A stretch of 64,000 nucleotides of DNA from Chrysophaeum taylorii. Its lineage: Eukaryota; Sar; Pelagophyceae; Pelagomonadales; Pelagomonadaceae. Positions 19,654 through 31,069 of the stretch are shown one piece after another. The translations under genes and the position numbers were made by a program. Within the stretch, counting starts at the first letter, position 1. Every line of letters starts with the position of its first letter. Location: NCBI GenBank assembly GCA_029834535.1, contig JAQMWT010000390.1, positions 248,001 through 312,000 on the forward strand. Reading direction: 5' to 3'. A model generated the notes under the pieces. The model searched no databases, was not told the origin of the DNA, and saw nothing but the letters and a program-made list of their open reading frames with translations.

Positions 19654-19960
19654 GTTGTTGTTGTTGTGGTGGTGGTGGTGGTGGTGGTTCTTGTAGTTGT
19701 TGCTCGCGATTGAAGCACGCATTAAACAGTTTTGCCTTTTTGTGATCAACTTCCCCATCCTCGAGGGTTTCTTGGTAGATCTGGTCGTAGCACGTCTCCG
19801 AGACGCACTTGTTGACGCAATTCAGCGACTCCTCGCGCGGCTCGGGACACGCGGCCTCGCACTCGCGACGTTTTGTGCGGTACGTCCGATTCGCCCTTTT
19901 ATTTGAGCCCAGGACGCCGAGGCTCATCACCACCAGCATCCAGCTCCTTCTTCCGGGCAT
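19631..19960 (-). CDS. small secreted Cys-rich protein, DUF4787-like
   Basis: 109 residues with an N-terminal hydrophobic segment (MLVVMSLGVLG) and a core YRTKRRECEAAC ... LNCVNKC ... CYDQIYQETLEDGEVD, ending in a further Cys. Spacing and wording match the DUF4787 family of small plant and algal membrane or secreted proteins of unknown function. The C-terminus is a Pro/Gln-rich tail. The last 23 bases overlap the 3' end of the convergent 15616-19653 gene. Confidence 0.6.
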   Translation of the reverse strand: MPGRRSWMLVVMSLGVLGSNKRANRTYRTKRRECEAACPEPREESLNCVNKCVSETCYDQIYQETLEDGEVDHKKAKLFNACFNREQQLQEPPPPPPPQQQQPSRSPRT

Positions 19961-20319
19961 CGTGGTACGCGAACCGGTTCACTATCACAAACAGGCAATA
20001 CCCAAAGAACACGGCCGGCACCAAGACGCGACGACTTCGCATCGAACCAAGGGTTTTTTTACGTACTGTATTTTTTCGCCCGACTGATTTTGGTTGTTTT
20101 CGACGAAGGGTTATTATTATGATGTTGTGCCTAACCTACGTCTCTGAAATTAGGCCCTATATTTGAAGTTCTGACTCGGTTCCCACACTGAAAAGCTTAA
20201 GTGTACAAAAGTGCAGTATATATCCTTCGACCAGTACTTAGTTCCCCCTCGATGACATTCCACCAATAATTTCATCATTCCTCGAACTCATCAGGCTCCG
20301 TCGGTCTCGAAGAGCGTTT
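19961..20319. other. gap without a supported gene
   Basis: About 360 bp upstream of the DUF4787-like gene. I see only short chance frames and AT-richer sequence, presumably its promoter side. Confidence 0.5.
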
Positions 20320-23300
20320 TGGTCGGGAGCTCGTTCTCGAGGCTCACGAGCTTCGCGATAGATTCAATGACGTCCACCTCTTTTTCTTCTCGTTGGTGGC
20401 GGCCTCGTCCAGGAGCAAGCACTTCGGGATCGTTAAACTCCTCCTACCCAGGACAGAGATGAATGACGAGCCGCGAGTCATCGGCCACCATGTCGCCCCT
20501 TTTGTTCGTCTTCTGGATTGGCATCGCCGTCGCTTTCATCGCCTGGTCGACGACACCACGGATATGGCGAGCGAGTCTGCCGATCAACTCGTCGGATCCG
20601 AAGATGTCCGGGGTGTGGTACGTCGCGTTGGGTTGTGCGTCGTGGTTCGTGATGAGGTATTGAAGCTCGACGCCGCGTTCGATGCTCTCCATGCAAGCAT
20701 GCTGCATGTTGATGCTCTCGACCGTGGAAATGCTGTGCGTGGTCACGCTCTCGGCGAGTTTGCCGTGGATGTACTCGATGATCACGCCCACGAGCTTCGG
20801 CAGGTTCTCGTCGAGGTTGCGGCCGAGATTGTCGACGTCGTGGATGAACCGAGGACCTCACCCGAATAGCCCAGCGCGTTGTAGCGCATCGCCACGCTCT
20901 GGAACTGCGCCAGGACGTCGCGCGTGGTGGCCGGGTCCATCTCGAGGCCGGGGATGTAGTAGATCGCGCACGGCAAGTCGTTCTCGAGGAAGTCGTCAAG
21001 GAGGCGGATGGGGCGCTTATCGAGGTTTCCCTGAAGGACCGGGAGGTAGGCCGGCCGAATAGCACGCCACGCCATGTGGAGCACGAGGGTCGCATGGTAG
21101 TAGTCGACGAAGTGGAACTGTCGCGAGATCTTCCTTCAGGGGACCTCCTCGTCTTCGCCCAAGTTGCGGTAGATTCGCATGTACTCGTCGAAGAAGAGCG
21201 CCCGGACTCGGGACCACTCGTTCTCGTTGTCGTGGCCAGACCCGATCACGAACTTTTTGAGGACGGCCCCAGCGGCGTGCCAGAGTTCCGGGACTGGGAA
21301 GACGTAGCTGAAGGTGTCGTACCCGGCCAAGCGACTCATGAGTATGAGCGACTTGATCCGTGGGATTGTCTCGTGGTCGCCGGCAACGAAGTGGACACGT
21401 TTCATCTTCCAGGCCGGCTCGTCGCCCTGCTCGTTCGCATTGAGGTCGCCGTCCACTTTGGCGTCGCAGAAAATCTTGTGCACTTGTGCTAGGGCCCGGA
21501 AATTGTCGAACTTGTCGCTTGACTTGGCGTCGATCGCGCCGGCGCCGAGGTGCTTTCGACCCCCGAGACCGAACTTCTGGTCGGTCTTCCGGCGGCGCAT
21601 GTCCTCGGGTTCCTTTTTCTCCTCTCTGTATAACTGCTCACAGACAAGCTCCATGTTGGCCATGACCTGGTTCTTCGCCAGTTGGTCCTTCCTACTGAGC
21701 GCCGACCGAGCCCAAGCCTTCTCCGCCGTCGCCGCGGCGGGGGCTCGAGGTAACGCTCGTCGAGGTCGTAGGTGATGCTGCCGATGGACGAGCCGACGAA
21801 CCTTTCGAGCTTCTGGATGAAAGGCGTCGTGTCCAGGTTCATGATTTCCCGTAGGCGGGCCTTGTTAAGGACATTCGTCCACGCGACCTCAACCGCTTCA
21901 GCAGTCGGTCCGACGCGGATACTGTAGGATGGAGATGACGAAGTCGATGACGGGGGCTACCCGTGCGCGGTGTTTACTGCCACGCGACGCGGAACCCGCG
22001 CCCTGGCGTTGCTGCTGATAGTTGTCGAGGGCGACATATTTTGGTACCGTAGCGTTGAGCCGCGAAGGAACGTGGAGACGCGAGAGAAGAAGGTCGCGAG
22101 CTGCCTTTTGCGCTGGCGATCAAGCGATGACTGCGACAAGATGATGCCAACGGAAGCGTTTAGCAGATTCGAGACGGTCCGAGTGACACCGCGCGCAGCG
22201 AGCAACGGCGAGAGGACCCTCTGCGCGAAGTTCCAGTTGCGTTGGAAAGAGAACATGTCCATCTCGATCTGGAGCTGGACTACCGCGTCTGTTGGCACGT
22301 TGCCATCCATCTGCGTCAGCTTGTTGCGCACAAAGCCCCAAAGTCGAGGGTGATTTTGCAGGACTCGGCGGGTCCTATGGTAGCGCTCGCCAACATCGAG
22401 CTTGTCATACCACTCGATAGTCAGATAGGAGCGGTCGAGGCGCTGGTCGTGAAGCTCGAGCCCGACTTGTAGGAGCCAGCCATTCCAGCCGTAGGCCGAG
22501 GCGAGAAAAGCCTCTCGTGCATCTGGGGCCCTGCGCAGAAAATCGTGCACTGACAGCCGCTGACTGTCCTCGTTGCGCAAAGCCACGATGCCCTCATTTT
22601 CGATGACAGAAAGATGGGCATTGGCGTCGCTCAGAGTAGCGTCGAGAGTTGCGAGCCTAGCGTAAGAGGTGGCCAATTCCGCTGCTACTTGGTTCCGAGC
22701 ATCGTGCTCCCTTTGGAATGCTTGCAAGTACACACCGCGGACTGCTGCTGCTCGGCGGTGACTCGCGCTACCAGGCTAACAGACCGCAGCTGCTCGGCGG
22801 CATAGGCCGACGCCACTTCGGCCTTCTGGGCGAGGGCGACAGCGTGTTGAGCTCGCTCGAGGTCGAGCTCCTGCGTCAGCCTCTTGATCTGATTGTTTTG
22901 GTCAACAATCCATTGATTATGCAGCTCGCGTTGGACACTGCTATAGTTATGAGCGACCTTGAGACTGGCCTCCGCCTTCTTGCGGGCCTGACGGTCCGCG
23001 TCAGCCTGGCGGCGTCGCTCTTGCACTCGGGACTCAGCAGACGCACGTGCAGCGGCGGTGGAAGCCTCGGCGACGGCAACGGCACGCGCAATGTCTGTTT
23101 CGGCGCGCGCGACTTCTGCCAAGAACCACGCCTGGGCCGCCGAGGCGCGGGCCTCGGCGTCCCAGGCGCGCACCTCCGCCGCCGAGGCGCGTGGCATCCC
23201 GGACGCGCACCTCTGGCGCCATCTCGACTCGGCGTCGAGGTTCATCAGCAGCTCGACACAGCGCCTCGAGCTCGCACTCCTGCTTCTTTATCGTGCTGGC

Positions 23301-24360
23301 GTTGAAGGTCACGAGCTCTCGATGCAGGCGTAGTTCGACTTGAAGATCGTCGACCTGCTAGCTCGGTCTCAGCCTGCTGCAGCTTGGTCTTAACGTCCTC
23401 TTTCTCGTACTCGAGGTGCCTGAGACGCGCTCCCAGCCTCGCGATCTCCGTTGAGTGATCCTCGGCTTCGAGCTTGGGCTTTGCCATGACGGCCTCGGGT
23501 TGCCGGTACGGGGCTGGCGACGGCGTGTCGTCGTACTCCTCGTCCGACATGCTGGAGGTGCTTTGCTCGGCGTCGACCGAGCCCGCCTCTTGTTGGTACT
23601 CGGCATTGGGTCGACGTGGGTCTCGGTGGAGGACAGGGCCTTGGCGAACTCGGGGGCCGCGGCGGGGACTGGGGCCTCCACAGCACGCGGCTTGGGATAG
23701 CCGCCGGCGCCGTACTCCGAGAGGATGGCCCACGTCGTTGTAGTCGGCCAGTCCCAGGCCGGACTGGTGTGCAGGTGGTTGGTCCCGCGGCTTCCGCCTT
23801 CTTCGCCGCATCGGCAAGGATTACGTCGGGGGGGGGGGGTGTCCGTGAACTTCATCGGGTTACTGCAGTACGACCAGTGCTTGCGGCCAACCATATCTTT
23901 GTCGTCGAGCCGTCGAAGAGTCTGACCAAGATTTCTAGCAAGCGCGGCGTTGAGTTCTTCGTAGCTGACAGTGCGATTTATTAGACTCGCACTAGCGCGT
24001 CGTGCGAAGCCAACGTCGATTTCCCACCAGCATTCGGTGTCTAACAATGCCTTCGCTGCCGCATAAATTTGATCCGCAGCTGATGCGAGAAGTACCACCG
24101 TAAGGACGCGGCCACAACACACTCCGATGACAACACCGCCTGCTCTCCGCAAAATGGCCTGACCGACAGAAAAGGTCGCGAACTTTCCGTAGACGCAAAG
24201 TGCGGGGATAGCGCAGCGCTGCTCCGATGGCGTGCTTTCGCGGCCCGAAGTTGGTGTTCGATTTAGAACATAATTGTGCTGGCCTCCATTGGACTTCCCC
24301 ACACAAAGATACACTACATGCCAAGCCGATGACTCGGCGTGACTCAGATCTATACGACGC
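20320..24360 (-). pseudogene. decayed coiled-coil protein gene with DUF6589-like C-terminal region
   Basis: On the minus strand a long protein can be followed through at least six frame changes. The pieces are about 24080-23830 (WWEIDVGFARRAS), 23600-23380 (acidic, then coiled coil), 23370-23290, 23270-22690 (Ala/Glu/Arg coiled coil), 22733-22030 and 21663-21136, with remnants to 20444. The last large piece contains HFVAGDHETIPRIKSL and FPVPELWHAAG, and a shifted frame near 22040 reads YVALDNYQ. Together these recall DUF6589, a transposon-associated domain with conserved DN, GD and H positions. One break coincides with an 11-G run at 23829-23839, so part of the damage could be sequencing error. 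Function unknown. Confidence 0.45.
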
Positions 24361-24385
24361 ACAGAATGTATCTTGTAGGATTTTG

Positions 24386-26503
24386 CTACAATGGAAGGAC
24401 CGAGGCGCGTTTGTTGTTCTTATTGTTGTTGTGAGCCCCCGGCCCTGGTTTCGTATCTTTCTCGCTTTCCCTTGCGGGGCGCAAGGTGACGTCGGGCGCC
24501 TGGAGCCAGACCTTGCCGTCGTAGACGTGCCAGGGCGCCTTGAGGTCGTGGGGTCTTGTGGCACGATCGTAGGCGACAAGGCCACCCGTCGTCGATCCCG
24601 GCGTGGACCCAACGAGCCACATTCCCCGGTTCGCCACGGGATAGAGGTAACTGTCCTGGTCTGACGGCTGCTCGCGGACGCGCCGGTATAGCGGCTCGGT
24701 TGGTGGCTTGCCGACGACGCGAGCATACAAGCCCGCCCGCCACGTCTGGACCCCGTCCGAGCCCGGCATCGAGAGGGAGACGAGGTCTTGGGCCGCGTGC
24801 TTCTCCAACAGCTTGGCTCTCACCTCGTTGGCCTTGGCGAACGCCGAGCGCACCGAGGCGCCGTGGTCGGCGCTCGCGCGCTCCGCGACGAGCGAGGCCG
24901 CGACGGCCGTGGTCCCCATCGCCCTCGCGCCGGCCGCGAGCGCTCGCGAGAGCGCCGCGTCGGCCACGTCGCCCGGCGGCTCGCGCCCCGCCGCCACCGT
25001 CACCGCCTCCCAGAACCGCTCGCGGTACGGTCCGTGCGCCTCGATGGCCCCGAGCACCACGGCCGCGAGCTTGGCGTGGTCGGGACCGCCGCGAATCCCG
25101 GAATCGGGCGGCGGATCCCGCAGGCGCGCGACGTCCCGTTGCTTCTTCTTCTTCTTCTTCAACGCGCTCCGTCGGCGCTTGCCGTGGAGGACCTCGGCGC
25201 TGTCGACGAGCGCGAAGAGACACCCGTTGGCTTGGAGGTAGAGCCTCCCAACCGCGGCGTCCGGGGCCGGCGTCCAGGCGGCGCCGTCGTAGACGCTCCA
25301 CGTCGACCTGATGTCGGCTGGTCTCCTCGCGTCATCGTACACCACGGCAGCGCCCGTCGTGGCCCCCGGCGTCGACCCCACCAACCACATCGCCTTCTCG
25401 GGGACGTTGTACAAGTAGCTCCGCGGCGTCGAGGAGGCTTTTTGTTGGAGCTCGTAGAGTCCTCGCCGCCGCCGCTCGTAGACGCCCGACCGCCACTCTT
25501 GCGGCGCCGCCTCTCGCGGCAGAAAGAGCGCCACGAGATTATCGTCGTCGTCGTCGTTTGTTTCCTCGAAGCTCGTCTCCTCGCACGTCCCCAAAACCGA
25601 GCTCCGGTAAAAGTCCTCGATCGCGGGCTCCCCTCCGCCGCCGGGAGCGCACGCTCCGACGATCGCGAGTCTCGCTTCGCGATAATGGCCCCAATCCGAT
25701 CGCTGGGTCGCGTCGAGCACGTTGAACTTGTGGCGCCAGGTCTTTAGGTGGCAGAAGGGGTAGTGCAAGAGCACGAGTCCCGAAACCCGCTCCTGCGCCG
25801 TCGCAGCGTCTCCGCGGCAGCTCGCGAAAAAGTGAACGCCGCAGGGTCTCAACCCGGGTTCGGCGACGCGACCCGCGCTCTTTCCGTTCCAATAGCTCAA
25901 GTAGGGTACCGTGTGCCCGTCGCCGCCGCTCGCGGGGTTCCCCCCGTACACGTAAAACCGCGGATCGTGGTACCTCGAGACCTTGGATCCGTCGGCGTGC
26001 AGCCCGACCCGAAGCTTGAAGGCCAACTCCTGCTCGAAGTAATTGTAGCTCGAATCCCCGACAAGCGTCAGCTTCTGGACTTCGAGGTTGTCCAACCGCA
26101 AATTGAAGGTCGATTCCTTCACGTCCGCGAGCGCCTCCTCGAGCGCGTCGCCACCCTTGGCCCCCGGCCGCGTCAAACGGAGCAGTTCGTCGTCGTCGAA
26201 GTGAAACAGCCAGTCGACAACACCTCGCGCTCGCGCGATGGCATCGCTCACGTCGCGCTCCTGCATCGCGACCACATCCACCACGCTCTCGGTTCGGGTC
26301 AATGCCCCCAGCACCACGACCTCCTCGATTTCGCGCATGGCCTCCTTCACCACGTCCACCAACTCCTCCTGGTGCCTTCTTGCGTCGTGCACGTACAAAA
26401 ATATCCGCCGTACGCCCAAGGCGACGTGGTACCGCGCCCACCACACCAACGTCTCCAGCCCGCTGGCGACGCAGGTCGTCGTCACGACGCCGCATGACGC
26501 CAT
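24386..26503 (-). CDS. GT92/DUF23-like glycosyltransferase with duplicated C-terminal module
   Basis: 705 residues from the ATG at 26503. Residues 1-300 match the GT92 (DUF23) pattern: an N-terminal segment on gaining a foothold for nucleotide sugar (ETLVWWARYHVALGVRRI then FLYV), a DxD motif in WLFHFDDDELLRL (DDD at 103-105), and a later KxxF/H-rich region (HYPFCHLKTWRHKF). GT92 enzymes transfer hexoses, often galactose, in the Golgi. Unusually, the start is not a signal anchor. The C-terminal half has two related modules, about 337-416 and 587-675, each containing SYLYxV, MWLVGSTPGxTTG and VYDGxxW, which may be binding domains. The linker between them has a Lys run and an Ala-rich helix. 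Confidence 0.65.
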   Translation of the reverse strand: MASCGVVTTTCVASGLETLVWWARYHVALGVRRIFLYVHDARRHQEELVDVVKEAMREIEEVVVLGALTRTESVVDVVAMQERDVSDAIARARGVVDWLFHFDDDELLRLTRPGAKGGDALEEALADVKESTFNLRLDNLEVQKLTLVGDSSYNYFEQELAFKLRVGLHADGSKVSRYHDPRFYVYGGNPASGGDGHTVPYLSYWNGKSAGRVAEPGLRPCGVHFFASCRGDAATAQERVSGLVLLHYPFCHLKTWRHKFNVLDATQRSDWGHYREARLAIVGACAPGGGGEPAIEDFYRSSVLGTCEETSFEETNDDDDDNLVALFLPREAAPQEWRSGVYERRRRGLYELQQKASSTPRSYLYNVPEKAMWLVGSTPGATTGAAVVYDDARRPADIRSTWSVYDGAAWTPAPDAAVGRLYLQANGCLFALVDSAEVLHGKRRRSALKKKKKKQRDVARLRDPPPDSGIRGGPDHAKLAAVVLGAIEAHGPYRERFWEAVTVAAGREPPGDVADAALSRALAAGARAMGTTAVAASLVAERASADHGASVRSAFAKANEVRAKLLEKHAAQDLVSLSMPGSDGVQTWRAGLYARVVGKPPTEPLYRRVREQPSDQDSYLYPVANRGMWLVGSTPGSTTGGLVAYDRATRPHDLKAPWHVYDGKVWLQAPDVTLRPARESEKDTKPGPGAHNNNKNNKRASVLPL

Positions 26504-26749
26504 CAGTTTACGGCCGCCAACTCTATTTTTTGAGGGGAAAAAACAACTTCGGTTAGTGAAATTTCAATACCATCCAGCTTGTATCCTCAAGGTATCCTGA
26601 CAAGTCCGTTTGGGGACCAGTGTCCCTATAAAGTTTTTTTTAAGTGGCCGGAGGAAGATATTATCTGCGCAATCTAAGGGGATGGACACGACGGCGGCGA
26701 CGTCCTGCTGAGTAAAGATGCGACGACGTACGTATCGAGGGTGCCTTTA

Positions 26750-26781
26750 TCATCATCACCATCATCATCATCATCATCATC
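26750..26781. repeat. (CAT)n microsatellite
   Basis: About ten CAT units with one CAC interruption. Confidence 0.9.
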
Positions 26782-27307
26782 GATCCGGAGGCTCTGGAAG
26801 CAAGCGAAAGAAAGAAAGGAATGGGATCCTGCCAAACATGAAGAGCCACGTTGGGGCGAAGGAGTTTCTTTGTGAATCACCGAACTCGCGGCCCAGACCG
26901 AGCGTTGTTGCAAACGCCCACGCCGGCCCTGCGCGACTACAAAAAAAACTCCAGCAGACGCGGCGGCGGCGGCGGCGGCGAAACCGAGGCGCATCCAAGA
27001 GGGGGCTGGTGATGTGCCTCCGGCGTTTTGCGCGCCCGCACATATGCTGCGGCGGCGAATTCATCCAAAACCAAGGGTGGTGGGTGGGTGGCCTCAGTCA
27101 GGTCACATCCCCGCATCGAATTTGCACTTTTCTGCCTCTAAAATTGTCGTCGACATAGTTTTTTTTAACCCCGGGAGCTAGACTCCACAAGTTCCCGCAA
27201 CCCCGAAGATTACATCGCCCTTGTCGTCGCGGGCTCCCATCATCATACATAAGTTGCTCGAATTGAGATGGTGTCGCGAGTGGCGGACCATCTTTACCGC
27301 GAAACGC

Positions 27308-27364
27308 TTCGATTGTTTCGATTATTGTTTCGATTATTGTTTCGATTATTGTTTCGATTGTTTC
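27308..27364. repeat. 12-bp minisatellite GATTATTGTTTC
   Basis: Three perfect 12-bp units bordered on both sides by a shorter GATTGTTTC variant; AT-rich within GC-rich surroundings. Confidence 0.9.
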
Positions 27365-27841
27365 GCGGGGCGATTTTGTATATGTAAGAAGAGCGGCGCA
27401 TTCCTTGGATGGAGGAGACGGTCTGGAGAAGGAGGAGCGTAGTCGCGACGGGCGTCGGGAGACGAGAGCGTGCGGTAGCCCCATCCTCGTCGTTGATCCT
27501 GCTTGATGTCGTCGTTGGGGCTGGGTGAGTGACCATCGAGATTTGGAGTGCCGTCGTTTTAAAGGCGGCGCCACCATTCGAGTACGTCGATCTGGTATGG
27601 GTATTGGTGGTCCGCCTCGGTCGGCGACTCCAAGTAATAATAAAGCTCCTCTCGTCGTGTTGGTCGGCATGGGGCTACCATAATATGATTAGGATTCGGT
27701 TGTAGTAGTGACGCGCGAGGATATTTCAAATCTAAACACGGTGAAACGACGATTGCGGGACAACTCCCGGTACATTTGTACTGGGATCCTATACATGCAG
27801 GCGTCGTGTCGTTAGTCGATTTGAACTATGGGCAGGGCTTG

Positions 27842-29116
27842 ATGGCGGAGGCCAAGGCGTTCCGGAAGAAGCGGAGCGAGTCGGACGAGGGTCCGCGGAC
27901 GAAGGGTCCCTGGACCCCCGAGGAGGACGCCAAGGTGGTGGAGCTCGTCAAGGAGCACGGGGCGAAGCGGTGGTCGACGATCGCGGCGCAACTCCCCGGA
28001 CGGATTTCCAAGCAGTGTCGCGAGCGGTGGCACAACCATCTCAACCCCGAAATTTCCAAACAACCCTGGAGCGTCGACGAGGACCGGACGATCCTCCAGT
28101 CGCACGCCAAGCTCGGGAACAAGTGGGCAGAGATCGCCAAGCTGTTGCCGGGAAGAACCGACAACGCGATCAAGAATCACTGGAACTCGTCGATCAAGCG
28201 CAAGTTCGAGCGCTTTCTCGAGGAGGAGCGCGAGAGGCTCGGGAAGCTGCGGGCGGACGCTCGGATGGCGGCGACGGCGGCGGCGGCGGCGACGGGTCTC
28301 GCGCTCGAGTGGCGCGCCGACGACGTCAAGGTCGACATCTCCGGCGAAACCCTCGAACGGTGCGTCCAGGCTGTGTGCCTGAGATCGCGCAAGGCGGCCA
28401 AGCGCTCCTCGGCCGCGGCGAAACGACGCCTCACCGACGAAGCCCAACTCTCGGAAGACGACGACCCCGTTCCGCCCCCCGCCCCCGCCAGCCCGACGAT
28501 CTTCGACGAGGCCGCCAAGACCGCCGACGAGGCACCGGGCCTCGCCTGGTCGCCCGCCCCCCGCCGCCAGAGACCCCCCTTGTTCCGCCCCCCCGACGTC
28601 TTCAGCCCCTCCGTCCTCTCGGGCTCGGACCTTCTCATGATTGACCACCTCGGTTCCCCGAGGCCCCTCGGCATGAACACCCCGAACCGCAAACCCCCCA
28701 GCTCGGTCCCGGATTCGGCGCGCGGCCTCAGCCCTTTTCTCGAAAATAACATCGACGTCGCTTTGTTGCCGGACGTCGTCGACGACATCGCCAACCATGA
28801 CGTCCTCACCTTCCTCGGCACCCCGAGGTCCTGCGCCCACTCCCCGAACCCCCTGCCGCTCTCCACGACAAGACCCGCCCCCGCCCTCCTCGACAAGGAG
28901 AACGACGAGGACCTCTTCATCCCCCGACCTACCTCCTCCACGTCCTCCCTCCCAAAGTCATCCCCCGTCTCCCCGCTTTGGGGCGACGCCGACGATGACG
29001 CCTCCGCCAACTCCGACGCCCTCGTCGCCGCTGCCGCCGCCGCGGCCACGGCCGCCGCCACGGCCGCCGCCTTTTCCGCATCGCCCTCCGACCCACCCAA
29101 GCGCAGACGCCGCTAG
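27842..29116 (+). CDS. R2R3-type Myb transcription factor
   Basis: 424 residues from the first in-frame ATG at 27842. Two Myb repeats: about 22-70 ([15 protein letters not shown] ... [11 protein letters not shown] ... CRERWHNHL) and 74-120 ([11 protein letters not shown] ... [22 protein letters not shown]), with the regularly spaced Trp residues in place. The [15 protein letters not shown] wording is that of the c-Myb/cell-cycle 3R lineage, but the first of three repeats is absent. The remainder is Pro/Ala/Ser-rich with a basic stretch and poly-Ala near the end, as in activation regions. A nuclear DNA-binding role is secure; targets are unknown. Confidence 0.92.
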   Translation: MAEAKAFRKKRSESDEGPRTKGPWTPEEDAKVVELVKEHGAKRWSTIAAQLPGRISKQCRERWHNHLNPEISKQPWSVDEDRTILQSHAKLGNKWAEIAKLLPGRTDNAIKNHWNSSIKRKFERFLEEERERLGKLRADARMAATAAAAATGLALEWRADDVKVDISGETLERCVQAVCLRSRKAAKRSSAAAKRRLTDEAQLSEDDDPVPPPAPASPTIFDEAAKTADEAPGLAWSPAPRRQRPPLFRPPDVFSPSVLSGSDLLMIDHLGSPRPLGMNTPNRKPPSSVPDSARGLSPFLENNIDVALLPDVVDDIANHDVLTFLGTPRSCAHSPNPLPLSTTRPAPALLDKENDEDLFIPRPTSSTSSLPKSSPVSPLWGDADDDASANSDALVAAAAAAATAAATAAAFSASPSDPPKRRRR

Positions 29117-29236
29117 GGCCTTTAAAATACAAGTTGTTCGCAAGACCACACTTCTATGAGGACCAATCACGTTTGTGTTCGCAGAGACCCGTGTTTTGCC
29201 GCCGACACGGAGAATGAACGCCCACGGCTGACGAGC

Positions 29237-29267
<31 letters not shown>

Positions 29268-29894
29268 CGGCAACGCGGCGGCGGCGGCGTCGTCGTCGTG
29301 GCAAGATCAGACGTCGGCCGCTTCTCTCGAATTGATTGATTGCGACAGCTTTCCATGGAGCTGCTGCGTCTTGCCCTCCTGCCGAGGCGTCGTCGTCGTC
29401 CCTTCATCGCATTCGTCCAGCTGCTGTTGCTCGAACATCCGACTTTGTACTACTACCGACTCCAAACAGAAGTTCGTGCGCCGTCTGCCCAAGATTCGGT
29501 CGATTTTGCCGAGCGGCTGGCGCCGGCGTACCTCTGCGTCCTTGAGGGCCATGACACACACGTCTCCTGCTGAAACAAGCCTCGAGCACTCCTTGGCAGC
29601 AGCCCATGGCGATGACGCAAAGCACGCGGCTCGGCCCCGCACAACGCACCATCATCAACTTGTCGAGAGGGCATCCGCTCGTTCTCGGCTGCGGGGTCCC
29701 GAGTCGCCCACATGACCCGAGGTATTATTTATTTCCTGGGGAAGGTCAACCAACTCCTCTAATAAGATAAGAGGGGGGCAGGGCAGGTCACTTCAGTGGT
29801 TGCGTGAGTTTCAAGTTTTTTTGGGAAGGCAACAATGGACTGTTCCGGTGCAAAGAGATGTCCGTTCTGTACCGGAATAGAACGTCCCACTTGA
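29117..29894. other. 778-bp intergenic region
   Basis: Contains an (AAC)n run at 29237-29268. A minus-strand frame at about 29307-29642 has a protein-like stretch (PLGKIDRILG), but I could not confirm a gene (see rejected items). Confidence 0.5.
29237..29268. repeat. (AAC)n microsatellite
   Basis: About ten CAA/AAC units. Confidence 0.9.
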
Positions 29895-30473
29895 ATGCAG
29901 CTTCGGGTTGCGGTCCCTCAGGCCCTCGCCGGCGCCGCCCTCGGACCAGTCCTCGACAACTTCCACAACCAGTTCGGCGTGCTCGCATACGACGCGTACC
30001 AGATCGAGGTCGGGCCCGTGCGCTCAGCCCTCTGGGTTCCCCCCCTTTTCGCCGCCGCCTCGGTCATCATCGGCGCCATCGCCCTCACCGACGACCAGGA
30101 CGCCACCCCGAACCCTGCGCCCGCGATCGCCTTGTTTGTCGCGCTCTACTGGCTCTCGGGCTACCTAGCGGCCACCGCGCCGACGCTCACCTGGCTGCTG
30201 TGGCCGCTCGCCATCGCACTCTGGCGCGCCTGCGACCCTTGCGCGGCGACCCTCCTCGCCTCCGTCGCCACCGCCGTCGCGGGCCCGGCGGTCGAGATCT
30301 GGCTCACGGGCGCTGGCGGCCTCTTCGAAGAACCCTTCGGCCATCTCTATCATTATACACATCCAGACTTTTGCGGCGTCGACTCATGGGTACCGGCGGT
30401 TTACTTCGCTGGCGGCACTCCAGTTGGCCTGCTCGCCCGATACTTCAACGCTTCTTCCCAACGGATATTTTGA
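29895..30473 (+). CDS. INSIG-family protein
   Basis: 192 residues, strongly hydrophobic with about five to six membrane segments. The C-terminal part (HYTHPDFCGVDSWVPAVYFA then GGTPVGLLARYF) matches the most conserved block of animal INSIG proteins, which read QYTSPDF ... SWLPCIFFSGGVTVGNIGR. The SALWVPP segment corresponds to the INSIG WWVPP loop. In animals INSIG sits in the ER membrane, binds oxysterols, retains SCAP/SREBP and directs HMG-CoA reductase degradation. A sterol-sensing ER role here is inference. The ORF is intronless and full length for the family. Confidence 0.75.
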   Translation: MQLRVAVPQALAGAALGPVLDNFHNQFGVLAYDAYQIEVGPVRSALWVPPLFAAASVIIGAIALTDDQDATPNPAPAIALFVALYWLSGYLAATAPTLTWLLWPLAIALWRACDPCAATLLASVATAVAGPAVEIWLTGAGGLFEEPFGHLYHYTHPDFCGVDSWVPAVYFAGGTPVGLLARYFNASSQRIF

Positions 30474-31069
30474 CGGAATGTTATTTTGATCTCGGAATGT
30501 GCCACGTCATCTAGTGGCTTACAATTCCGTCAGACCTTGAACTTTGCTGGTCGACGGCCTCATCTTTGGCGAAGCGAAGGATACTCCTGTTTCTTTCTTT
30601 TGCCCTAAAAAAGCGCCTGTGGCCTGCTAGACACTCTTCTTGGACATAGGTCGCCATCCTACAGACAGAGAGACAAGGAGAGAGAGAGAGACTAAGTCCG
30701 AGGGCCAAAAAAAAAGAGGGCGGTCTTCTCAATCCTTGGTCAAGTCGTCAAGCACCTCTCTGTCATCATACAACCAAAAACAGGATTTACACATATTGCA
30801 CAGACACGGGCCCGTTGTTTCAGGCGCGGTGCAAAGAGGGGAGCAAGAAGCGGCAGCACATCCGGGAGCCGCTCCCTCTTGATGATGAGAACGAAGAATC
30901 GCGCAAAGGCAGGCAAAAGGATCGATCGGCAAGCACTCGGTGCGCCGCCGACGTTGGTGGTGGTGATGATGGTAGTGGTGCGCGACGAAGGAACATGCCA
31001 TCGCAGGCTGGTCGCTCGCTCGAGTGGCGGTGGTCGCGGCGTCGGCCGAGAGATCGCCAAGTGCGATCA
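30474..31069. other. gap without a supported gene
   Basis: About 600 bp between the convergent INSIG-like gene and 31070-31687. It contains a GA-rich run (30664-30720) and no convincing frame. Confidence 0.5.

Larger units (their letters stand above)
26504..27841. other. 1.3-kb intergenic region with simple repeats
   Basis: Separates the divergent GT92-like and Myb genes. It holds a (CAT)n run and a 12-bp minisatellite (listed separately), plus a CGG run near 26960-26983. No gene seen. Confidence 0.6.

Noticed and set aside
29307-29713. Minus-strand frame with PLGKIDRILG, reminiscent of the Gar1/Naf1 core (GKIDEIFG)
   Set aside because: Only one short phrase fits, the start would need an unproven intron, and the flanking residues do not match the family.
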